Assembly (NCBI GenBank): GCA_017467865.1
Contig: JAFUKG010000003.1
Location: 1 to 32,124 of the forward strand
From: Clostridia bacterium
Lineage (GTDB): Bacteria > Bacillota > Clostridia > Oscillospirales > SIG627
Direction: 5' to 3'
Length of the DNA stretch: 32,124 nt
A model generated the notes under the pieces. That model had not been told where the DNA came from. It was given only the letters and a program-made list of their open reading frames with translations, and made no database searches. Position numbers and translations under genes: made by a program. This document shows positions 27,137 to 32,124 of the stretch, in pieces. Numbering within the stretch: the first letter of the stretch is position 1; the number at the start of each line of letters is the position of its first letter.

Positions 27137-27766
27137 TTACGCCTTAACGGAGTTGCGGATGAACACGATACCGCCCTTGGGTCCGGGAACCGCACCCTTA
27201 ACTGCGATAAGGTTCTTTTCTGCGTCAACTCTTACGACGTCGAGGTTCAGTATAGTAACCTGTTCGTTACCCCACTGACCAGCCATTTTCTTATTCTTGA
27301 AGATTCTCGCGGGGTCGATAACACCCATGGAGCCTGACTGACGGTGGATAGGACCGATACCGTGAGTCTTGCCGAGCATGGAAAGGCTCCAACGCTTGAT
27401 AGCACCTGTGTAACCGTGACCCTTTGAAGTACCTGTAACATCAATCTTGTCGCCCGCTGCAAAGATGTCAGCCTTAACTTCGTCGCCTACGTTATAAGCG
27501 CTTGTGTCGTCAAGTCTGAACTCTTTAAGATGGCGCTTGAGGGTTATGTTAGCCTTCTTAAAATGTCCCTTAACGGGGTTTGTTACCTTCTTTTCGGCAA
27601 CGTCTGCAAAGCCGAGCTGGATTGCATCATATCCGTCATTTTCAACAGTCTTCTTCTGTACAACTGCACAGGGACCTGCTTCGATAACGGTTACGGGAAT
27701 TACTTCACCGCTTTCGAGGAAGATCTGGGTCATGCCAATCTTCTTACCGATAATACCTTTATTCAT
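27137..27766 (-). CDS. rplC: 50S ribosomal protein L3
   Basis: Assembly-initiating protein reaching toward the peptidyl transferase centre. 209 residues: [36 protein letters not shown], and [27 protein letters not shown], including the Gln that PrmB methylates in other bacteria. 64 nt after rpsJ, a mildly long gap with no clear structure. Confidence 0.98.
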   Translation of the reverse strand: MNKGIIGKKIGMTQIFLESGEVIPVTVIEAGPCAVVQKKTVENDGYDAIQLGFADVAEKKVTNPVKGHFKKANITLKRHLKEFRLDDTSAYNVGDEVKADIFAAGDKIDVTGTSKGHGYTGAIKRWSLSMLGKTHGIGPIHRQSGSMGVIDPARIFKNKKMAGQWGNEQVTILNLDVVRVDAEKNLIAVKGAVPGPKGGIVFIRNSVKA

Positions 27767-27830
27767 TTTTTCCTCCTAATTATTGGTTGGGATTTCCCAA
27801 CATGACTAGTTTTTGTTTGCCGGTCAGGAC

Positions 27831-28142
27831 TTAAAATACTTTAAGTTCGATTTCTACGCCGGCGGGAAGTTCAAGACTTGTAAGTGCTTCAACAGCTGCT
27901 TTAGACGGCTTGATAACGTCAATAAGGCGCTTGTGTGTACGCATCTCAAACTGCTCACGGCTATCCTTGTACTTGTGTACTGCACGAAGGATTGTTACCA
28001 CTTCTTTCTCTGTGGGCAACGGAATGGGACCTGAAACCTGCGCGCCGAAACGCTTAGCAGTATCAACAATCTTTTCCGCTGACTGATCGATGAGTGTGTG
28101 GTCGTAAGCTTTAAGTCTTACACGGATCTTTTCGTTTGCCAT
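27831..28142 (-). CDS. rpsJ: 30S ribosomal protein S10 (NusE)
   Basis: First gene of the operon; small-subunit head protein that also acts as antitermination factor NusE with NusB. 103 residues: [40 protein letters not shown] and the family's [20 protein letters not shown] lies 7 nt before the ATG. Transcribed from the promoter at 28451-28479 after a leader of about 300 nt. Confidence 0.98.
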   Translation of the reverse strand: MANEKIRVRLKAYDHTLIDQSAEKIVDTAKRFGAQVSGPIPLPTEKEVVTILRAVHKYKDSREQFEMRTHKRLIDVIKPSKAAVEALTSLELPAGVEIELKVF

Positions 28143-28445
28143 AATTTGCCTCCTTAAAAAATGTGTTTTTTTGGGAGCAGAAACTCAACACCGCCCCGGG
28201 TGTTTCATCGACACCCTTTACAAAAGGATTTTAAGGTTCCTCAAAATCCACAGGCGCACCTCACCCCTTGAAAAGGTCAGGCCGCAATACTGCCGCAACT
28301 CCGCTCACGCCCTTATATATAATAAGGAAGAAAGCAAGAACAGCATTGCATTATGTCAGTTTTACTGTCGCCCGTTTGTCGGACATACTCTGCGGAAATT
28401 CCCTACCTCACGGTAGCAACCTCCCGCTTCATCGCATATCAAGCT
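28143..28445 (-). promoter_or_regulatory. Structured 5' leader of the rpsJ operon
   Basis: About 300 nt of minus-strand transcript before rpsJ with no long reading frame. Stems read directly: CTACC-GTGA-GGTAG (28403-28416), GUCCG-ACAAA-CGGGC (28370-28384), GGATTTT with AAAATCC enclosing an AGG/CCT pair (28226-28249), and GGGTGT-CGATGAA-ACACCC (28198-28216). A direct repeat GCCGCAA occurs at 28281-28287 and 28292-28298. No stem is followed by a T-run, so control by termination is not obvious; translational or L4-type control is possible. I cannot assign it to a known leader family. Confidence 0.65.
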
Positions 28446-28450
28446 TTGAT

Positions 28451-28479
28451 AGTATAATATATCTTGTAAATTTTTGCAA
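28451..28479 (-). promoter_or_regulatory. Promoter of the S10-spc-alpha operon
   Basis: Minus strand: TTGCAA (28474-28479), 17-bp spacer, TATACT (28451-28456), with transcription start expected near 28444. The upstream sequence (28480-28520) is very A/T-rich with A and T tracts, as expected for an UP element on a strong ribosomal promoter. Confidence 0.8.
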
Positions 28480-28565
28480 GAATTTTTTTCAAAAAATCGA
28501 AATAATTTACAAAATGTTCACAACTTTAAAGGCATTTTTATTTACTTTTCATTAATATTTCGCTA

Positions 28566-28594
28566 TTGACAAAAAAGGGTTGTTAATGTATAAT
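28566..28594 (+). promoter_or_regulatory. Perfect-consensus sigma-A promoter of the DUF4430-like lipoprotein
   Basis: TTGACA (28566-28571), 17-bp spacer, TATAAT (28589-28594): full match to consensus in both boxes with the ideal spacing. It is divergent from the ribosomal operon promoter, about 87 bp between the -35 boxes. Confidence 0.9.
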
Positions 28595-28629
28595 TTGTAT
28601 GTTAGAGAAAAACCAAAGGAGATTACATA

Positions 28630-29073
28630 ATGAAAAGATTTTCTTTCATACTTATCGCGCTTCTTATTATTTCGTCAACACTTCTCACCTCTTGCTCAGC
28701 TAAGACGGTAACTGTCAGAGTCCTTGACGGTGAAGGCAACGCTCTTTGCGAAGAGACGGTGGCACTCGGAGAGCCTTTTGAAGAGGGCGCTCACGACGGC
28801 GAGGTTTACTACGGCATCGACTGCCTTGAAGTTGCACTCAAGCAAGCAGGCATCGAGTACTACGTTAATAAGGAAGACTATGAAGCTTTTGCCGTAACCA
28901 ACATCGGCGACATTGCTTGCGACAAGGAAAATCAGTTCAGCTATTACGTTAAGGCAAAGGGTGAAAAGGAATTCACCAATCTTAACGGTCTTACAGCTCA
29001 GCATGATGCAATGGAGGGCGGAGAGGTTCTCGAATTCAGATTTGAAACTGTTTCCACCGAAGAAACTAAATAA
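28630..29073 (+). CDS. DUF4430-like lipoprotein
   Basis: 147 residues with a type II signal peptide (MKRFSFILIALLIISSTLLT then SCS; Cys22 lipidated). The mature part opens with VTVRVLDGEGNALCEETVAL and then has LEVALKQAGIEYYVN, a central glycine turn (TNIGDIACD), FSYYVKAKG and a final GGEVLEFRFE. The order of a leucine-rich helix, an I-G turn, YYV-G and a GD/GG-V-F-F strand follows the DUF4430 pattern seen in cobalamin-binding-like surface proteins; ligand unknown. CAAAGGAG precedes the ATG. The promoter is perfect consensus, so it is likely well expressed, and a terminator follows. Confidence 0.75.
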   Translation: MKRFSFILIALLIISSTLLTSCSAKTVTVRVLDGEGNALCEETVALGEPFEEGAHDGEVYYGIDCLEVALKQAGIEYYVNKEDYEAFAVTNIGDIACDKENQFSYYVKAKGEKEFTNLNGLTAQHDAMEGGEVLEFRFETVSTEETK

Positions 29074-29078
29074 AGTAG

Positions 29079-29112
29079 AATAATTGACCGCTTCGGCGGT
29101 CATTATTTTTTT
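29079..29112 (+). terminator. Intrinsic terminator after the DUF4430-like gene
   Basis: AATAATTGACCGC, TTCG tetraloop, GCGGTCATTATT and then a run of seven T. One bulged T in the left arm. Begins 6 bases after the stop codon. Confidence 0.92.
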
Positions 29113-29120
29113 ATTTTGTG

Positions 29121-29149
29121 TTGTAATTACAATACTTTTTTGATATAAT
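29121..29149 (+). promoter_or_regulatory. Promoter of the phosphohexomutase gene with a palindrome over the -35
   Basis: TTGTAA (29121-29126), 17-bp spacer, TATAAT (29144-29149). The -35 is the left half of a perfect 12-bp palindrome, TTGTAATTACAA (29121-29132), which is a plausible repressor site. Close before it lies the upstream terminator. Confidence 0.7.
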
Positions 29150-29181
29150 ATAAAAGTAATAAACATACAAAGGATGGACAT

Positions 29182-30897
29182 ATGAAATTTATCAAACGAG
29201 AGTCAAACTTACAAAAGAATGAAATACTTGCCATTGCAAAAAGCAACGTGGAAGAATGGCAAAAAATAACTGGTGAAGAAATTAAGCCTATGGCAGACGA
29301 TGAGCTCATACTCAACTTCGCTTATATAATAGGCTTTGGAACTGCAGGACTCAGAGGAAAGATGCTACCCGGCCCTGCAAATATGAACAATGAAATCGTT
29401 TCCCTTGCCACGCGTTCTCTTGCAGAGCTTGTAATAGAAGCAAAGGGTGAAAAGAGCGGTGTAGTTATTGCTTGCGACAGCCGTAACAATTCCGAAGAAT
29501 TTTCAAAGCTGGCGGCAAGCGTACTTGCTGCGGCAGGAGTCAAGACTTATCTCTTTGACTCTCTCAGACCTACACCCGAATTATCCTTTGCCATAAGACA
29601 CCTTGGCTGTAAGGCAGGTATCAACATTACCGCCTCGCATAACACCAAGGAATACAACGGCTACAAGGTATATTGGGAGGACGGAGCACAGCTCCCCCCA
29701 GTTGAGGCGAAAAAGGTTGCAGACAAGTTTTACGAAATTGATATAGCATCCATTCCTAAGGCGGACTTTGACAGTGCAGTCAAGTCGGGCGTGATTAGCA
29801 TAATAGGAAAAGAAGTTGACGATGCATATCTGAAAAACGTTCTCGCTCAGTCAAAATCTCCCGACATGATAAAGAAGAACTCGGACAAGCTTCACCTTCT
29901 TTATACTCCTCTGCACGGCGCTGGATACCGTCTTGTTCCCGAGGCTTTGGCTCTTGCAGGCTTTAAAAACGTAAAAATAGTTGAAAGTCAAGGTACTCCC
30001 GACGGAAACTTCCCCACCGTTGAGAAGCCCAATCCTCAGTTCATTGCGGCGTTCAACGAGGGTATCAAGTGCGGTGATGACGCAGACCTTATAATCGCTA
30101 CCGACCCCGATGCCGACAGAATGGGAATTGCTCTTAAAAACAAGGATGGAAAATTTGAGGCATTAACGGGTAATCAAATCGCACTCGTCATCATAGACTA
30201 TATTATAAAGTCAAAGGCTATTCCCGAAAATCCTGCAATGGTTAAGTCTATCGTTTCGTCCGAGCTTGCAGCAGTTATCTGCCGTAAGAACAACATCGAG
30301 GTATTTAACGTTTATACGGGCTTTAAATATATAGGTGAGAAAATTAAGGAGTTTGAAAAGAGCGGTGAATACAACTTCCTCTTCGGCTTCGAGGAAAGCT
30401 ACGGCTATCTCACCGGCACATACGCCAGAGATAAGGACGGAGTAGCAGCATCTCTCATCGCGGCAGAGGCGGCTCTTTACGCAAAGCTTCAAGGTAAGAC
30501 TCTTTTCGACGTTCTTGACGACATATACGAGGAATATGGATTTTGGGGCGAATATTGGGGTGAAACGGTTATAACCGCGCCCAACTTTGCCGAGGAAATG
30601 GCAAGCATAATGAAAAAACTGCGCCTTGACCCGCCCCATGATATCAGTGGTCTTAAGGTCGTAAAGATAACCGACTACGAAAGCGGCGTAACACGTGACG
30701 TTATGACAGGTGAAAGCGAGGCGCTCCCCTTCCCCAGCGAAAACGTGCTGACTTATATTCTCGACGACACAAGCTCTGTTACAATACGTCCCTCGGGCAC
30801 AGAGCCCAAGATAAAGCTCTACTTCTTCATTTGCTCGGAAAGCAAAGAAGACAGCCTTGAAAAGCTTGAAAAATTAAAGTCGTTTTTCAATTTCTGA
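29182..30897 (+). CDS. Alpha-phosphoglucomutase / phosphomannomutase (PgcA type)
   Basis: Cytoplasmic enzyme interconverting hexose 1- and 6-phosphates, feeding UDP-glucose and cell-envelope sugars. 571 residues, the long Gram-positive form. All four active-site loops are present: phosphoserine S152 in TASHNTKEYNG (150-160), metal loop DPDADRMG (D308, D310, D312), sugar loop GFEESYGYLTG (402-412) and phosphate loop RPSGTEPK (536-543). GTAGLRGKML near residue 53 is the substrate-entry motif. AAAGGA lies about 8 nt before the ATG. It probably connects galactose or glucose units released by the beta-galactosidase to metabolism, though the genes are 25 kb apart. Phosphopentomutase activity cannot be excluded. 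Confidence 0.93.
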   Translation: MKFIKRESNLQKNEILAIAKSNVEEWQKITGEEIKPMADDELILNFAYIIGFGTAGLRGKMLPGPANMNNEIVSLATRSLAELVIEAKGEKSGVVIACDSRNNSEEFSKLAASVLAAAGVKTYLFDSLRPTPELSFAIRHLGCKAGINITASHNTKEYNGYKVYWEDGAQLPPVEAKKVADKFYEIDIASIPKADFDSAVKSGVISIIGKEVDDAYLKNVLAQSKSPDMIKKNSDKLHLLYTPLHGAGYRLVPEALALAGFKNVKIVESQGTPDGNFPTVEKPNPQFIAAFNEGIKCGDDADLIIATDPDADRMGIALKNKDGKFEALTGNQIALVIIDYIIKSKAIPENPAMVKSIVSSELAAVICRKNNIEVFNVYTGFKYIGEKIKEFEKSGEYNFLFGFEESYGYLTGTYARDKDGVAASLIAAEAALYAKLQGKTLFDVLDDIYEEYGFWGEYWGETVITAPNFAEEMASIMKKLRLDPPHDISGLKVVKITDYESGVTRDVMTGESEALPFPSENVLTYILDDTSSVTIRPSGTEPKIKLYFFICSESKEDSLEKLEKLKSFFNF

Positions 30898-30904
30898 AAA
30901 GCTA

Positions 30905-30933
30905 TTGACGAAGAGAGAAAAATAGTGTAAAAT
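30905..30933 (+). promoter_or_regulatory. Putative sigma-A promoter of the DUF1292 gene
   Basis: TTGACG (30905-30910), 17-bp spacer, TAAAAT (30928-30933). It starts 8 bases after the phosphohexomutase stop, with no terminator between, so read-through may add to its expression. Confidence 0.7.
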
Positions 30934-30970
30934 AAAGACAGATTAAAGAAATTATAAGGAGGACATACTA

Positions 30971-31282
30971 ATGGCAGAAAGAGAAGAATTAGAAGCAGAT
31001 ATACTCACACTTACCGACGAGGATGGTGTAGAAAAGGATTTTGCAGTAATCGGCGATATGGAGCTTGACGGAAACAACTACCTTGCTCTCGTTCCCAGCG
31101 ATGAGGATGGAGACGAGTTCGTTATTCTTAAGCTTGCAGTTGACGAGAACGGAAACGAAATGCTTGTTACCATCGACGACGATGACGAATTCGACAAGGT
31201 TGCAGACGCTTTCGAGGACGAGCTCATGGAAGAGTGCGACCACGACGGTTGCGACTGCGATTGCGAAGATTGCCACAAATAA
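30971..31282 (+). CDS. DUF1292 protein with Cys/His-rich C-terminal tail
   Basis: 103 residues, very acidic. The body (ILTLTDEDGVEKDFAVIGDM, NYLALVPSDEDGDEFVILKL and EMLVTIDDDDEFDKVADAFE) matches the small DUF1292 family of Firmicutes (YrzB-like), whose function is not known. The last 16 residues (ECDHDGCDCDCEDCHK) add five Cys and two His among acidic residues, which looks metal-binding; most family members end near the FDKVADAFEDEL segment. AAGGAGG precedes the ATG by about 8 nt. The stop codon overlaps the first bases of a repeat arm. Confidence 0.88.
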   Translation: MAEREELEADILTLTDEDGVEKDFAVIGDMELDGNNYLALVPSDEDGDEFVILKLAVDENGNEMLVTIDDDDEFDKVADAFEDELMEECDHDGCDCDCEDCHK

Positions 31283-31409
31283 ATGAAGAATGCAGAGTGT
31301 AGAATGCAGAATTAAGGTAAATTTTCCTTCGGAAAATTATTATTAATTGTAAATTTCGCTTTAGCGAAATTATCCATAATTCAGCATTCATCATTCAGAA
31401 TTCTGCATT
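31282..31409. mobile_element. MITE-like element with 36-bp inverted arms
   Basis: A left arm (31282-31317, opening AATGAAGAATGCAG) and a right arm (31374-31409) are imperfect reverse complements. Between them are two hairpins, AATTTTCC-TTC-GGAAAATT (31320-31338) and AATTTCGC-TTTA-GCGAAATT (31352-31371). No coding capacity. The left arm starts on the TAA of the DUF1292 gene. Size, symmetry and AT-richness fit a miniature non-autonomous element; no matching transposase is in the window. Confidence 0.55.
31374..31409 (-). repeat. 36-bp repeat arm, inverted copy
   Basis: Read on the minus strand it matches the plus-strand copy at 31651-31686 at 33 of 36 positions, and the copy at 31282-31317 less well. 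It contains GAATGATGAATGC, a short tandem of GAATGA units. Confidence 0.8.
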
Positions 31410-31439
31410 CAATTAAATTCCTGCGATTCTCGTGATATC

Positions 31440-31620
31440 TTGTATATAAACCCACAACACTTAAAAGGATTCCCCTACTCGAAGCAGGTGCAGACCTCCC
31501 GTTGCGCTTTGACGTACACGGACGTTGGGAGCAAAAATGCCAGAGAGCGGAAACCGCCCTTGCTTATGCAGGGTTTTTATCTACGGATACACGGTCCCGT
31601 GGGAAGGATGTGTAAAAAAT
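31440..31620 (+). ncRNA. Candidate structured small RNA enclosed by repeat arms
   Basis: About 180 bp that is visibly richer in G and C than its flanks and has several local stems: CTCCC with GGGAG (31496-31531) enclosing ACGT/ACGT, GCGG-AAA-CCGC (31547-31557), CACGG-TC-CCGTG (31590-31601), and a possible closing CCCAC with GTGGG (31451-31455, 31599-31603). It ends at a strong TTCG terminator on the plus strand. A 60-codon frame across it has no ribosome-binding site and no recognisable protein pattern. Length and rod-like pairing recall 6S-type RNAs, but I see no diagnostic consensus and do not assign it. TATATA at 31443-31448 may be a -10, without a good -35. Confidence 0.4.
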
Positions 31621-31650
31621 AGTGAGTACTTCGGTACTCACTTATTTTTT
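31621..31650 (+). terminator. Strong intrinsic terminator of the RNA candidate
   Basis: AGTGAGTAC (31621-31629), TTCG, GTACTCACT (31634-31642), then TATTTTTT. Preceded by AAAAAAT, so it can work on both strands. There is no protein gene directly upstream on the plus strand, which suggests the transcript it ends is non-coding. Confidence 0.9.
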
Positions 31651-31686
31651 AATGCAGAATGATGAATGATGAATGCAGAATTATGG
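31651..31686 (+). repeat. 36-bp repeat arm, direct copy
   Basis: Starts immediately after the terminator's T-run. Matches the reverse complement of 31374-31409 at 33 of 36 positions and the copy at 31282-31317 at 29 of 36. Followed by the hairpin GATTTGCC-TCAAG-GGCAAATC (31689-31709), as the other copies are followed by comparable hairpins. Confidence 0.8.
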
Positions 31687-31728
31687 TTGATTTGCCTCAA
31701 GGGCAAATCTTCTTTTATTTATAAATTT

Positions 31729-31761
31729 GAGGGGAAAGCTTTTTGAAAAAAGTTTCCCCTC
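31729..31761. repeat. Long hairpin GAGGGGAAA...TTTCCCCTC
   Basis: Nine-base arms (31729-31737, 31753-31761) with a further CTTTTT/AAAAAG pairing inside, giving a near-continuous stem of about 15 bp with a minimal loop. Not followed by a T-run. It lies in the gene-free stretch 31283-31889 and looks like another dispersed intergenic palindrome. Confidence 0.6.
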
Positions 31762-31794
31762 ATACTCCCTTTTAAAAACTTTTACAATTAAGAG

Positions 31795-31823
31795 AAAAAC
31801 ACAATGCAATGCATTGTGTTTTT
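31795..31823. terminator. Bidirectional terminator-like hairpin
   Basis: AAAAACACAATG (31795-31806) and CATTGTGTTTTT (31812-31823) pair perfectly around CAATG. The A and T tracts at the ends give a terminator shape on both strands. Confidence 0.6.
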
Positions 31824-31846
31824 AAGTATAGTTTTCGGGTAGGTTT

Positions 31847-31881
31847 AAGGGAGGGGGCTTTTATAAAAAGCCTCCTCCCTT
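31847..31881. terminator. 16-bp hairpin downstream of the minus-strand gene at the window end
   Basis: AAGGGAGGGGGCTTTT (31847-31862) pairs with AAAAGCCTCCTCCCTT (31866-31881) with one G-U pair and a 3-base loop. It lies 8 bases beyond the stop of the minus-strand gene, where a terminator is expected, but the U-tract is inside the stem rather than after it. Confidence 0.5.
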
Positions 31882-31889
31882 GAAAAAAT

Positions 31890-32124
31890 TTATTCTGCGG
31901 TATAATTGTCAAAATAACCCTGAATATATACGAAAGGTGTACCCTTGTCGCCCGAGCCTGAGGTCAGGTCGCAAAGAGAACCTATAAGGTCGGTAAGTCT
32001 TCTGGGAGTTGTGCCCTGAGACGCCATGTTTCCTACAAGGCTTGAGCCGTCCTTAGAGGCAATCTTATCCTTAATTGCCTTTTTAAGCTCGTCGCCCTTA
32101 AGGTCTACAAAGTCGTTGTCGGCA
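31890..32124 (-). CDS. C-terminal 77 residues of an unknown protein, cut by the window edge
   Basis: An open minus-strand frame running off the window, ending at TAA (31890-31892). The visible part reads DNDFVDLKGDELKKAIKDKI, then SLVGNMASQGTTPRRLTDLI, GSLCDLTSGSGDKGTPFVYI and a final QGYFDNYTAE. Codon use is like the neighbours. It is hydrophilic with no membrane segment or known motif. I do not recognise the family; the 5' part is needed. The hairpin at 31847-31881 follows. Confidence 0.7.
   Translation of the reverse strand, partial: ADNDFVDLKGDELKKAIKDKIASKDGSSLVGNMASQGTTPRRLTDLIGSLCDLTSGSGDKGTPFVYIQGYFDNYTAE

Noticed and set aside
31440..31622. A 60-codon plus-strand frame inside the RNA candidate
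   Set aside because: No ribosome-binding site, composition unlike the neighbours, and the bases are better explained by hairpins.
31440..31650. Calling the structured segment 6S, SRP, tmRNA or RNase P RNA
   Set aside because: The SRP GGAAG-type apical motif, the tmRNA tag region and the RNase P GAGGAAAGUCC core are absent, and the 6S resemblance rests only on length and shape.
31651..31686. Short tandem GAATGAT units resembling a repeat array
   Set aside because: Too short, no spacers and no cas genes; not a CRISPR array.

Overview
The window reads as a chromosomal segment of an anaerobic Clostridia-type Bacillota (Firmicutes). The evidence is strong AGGAGG ribosome-binding sites, near-consensus sigma-A promoters, the uninterrupted S10-spc-alpha ribosomal protein gene order with a KOW (L14e-like) gene between map and infA, four-cysteine (zinc-type) S4, S14, L24, L36 and adenylate kinase, and the DUF1292 and DUF4430-like genes. 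I cannot name the genus. Base composition is moderate to low GC and codon use looks even across the window.

Region 1-12.7 kb is accessory. On the plus strand lie the end of bioY (biotin uptake), a monofunctional birA, and a long GH2 beta-galactosidase that ends at a bidirectional terminator. Facing it on the minus strand is a run read from 9.77 kb down to 4.1 kb: two half-ABC exporters that form a textbook asymmetric heterodimer, a stand-alone TipAS-type drug-binding domain protein, a short DtxR-family metal regulator with iron-type ligands and its own promoter, and a GH28-like beta-helix protein. A divergent plus-strand lipoprotein follows. Next comes an intergenic zone with a perfect 18-bp hairpin, a possible pseudoknot or micro-ORF, and a second hairpin. 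Then there is a broken MocR (GntR plus aminotransferase) regulator, frameshifted and missing its C-terminus, divergent from an ECF-transporter S component. The 10-bp inverted repeat spanning their shared promoter region suggests the broken regulator once controlled that vitamin transporter.

Region 12.7-28.5 kb is one continuous minus-strand operon of 31 genes: rpsJ-rplC-rplD-rplW-rplB-rpsS-rplV-rpsC-rplP-rpmC-rpsQ-rplN-rplX-rplE-rpsZ-rpsH-rplF-rplR-rpsE-rpmD-rplO-secY-adk-map-KOW-infA-rpmJ-rpsM-rpsK-rpsD-rpoA-rplQ (32 names counting the KOW gene). It starts from a TTGCAA-17-TATACT promoter with a structured leader of about 300 nt and ends at a bidirectional terminator after rplQ. Most genes overlap or sit within 30 nt. 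The exceptions (rpsD-rpoA, rpsZ-rpsH and the rpsJ leader) hold hairpins that are candidates for control or processing. Two genes too short for a usual length cutoff (rpmJ, rpmD) were recovered by reading the minus strand, and several starts (birA, rpsE, rpsH, rpoA, the GH28-like gene, the S component) were moved to the codon supported by a ribosome-binding site.

Region 28.5-32.1 kb is plus strand: a DUF4430-like lipoprotein under a perfect TTGACA-17-TATAAT promoter, a 571-residue phosphohexomutase, and a DUF1292 protein with a Cys/His-rich tail. After that comes about 600 bp without a convincing gene. It holds MITE-like 36-bp arms, several hairpins and, enclosed between two inverted arms matching at 33 of 36 positions, a GC-richer structured segment with its own terminator that may be a small RNA. 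The window ends inside a minus-strand gene of unknown function.

Most of the window is conventional. The parts most likely to hold something undescribed are the arm-flanked RNA candidate (31374-31686), the hairpin/pseudoknot zone (10720-10900), and the TipAS-exporter pairing (5935-9772).
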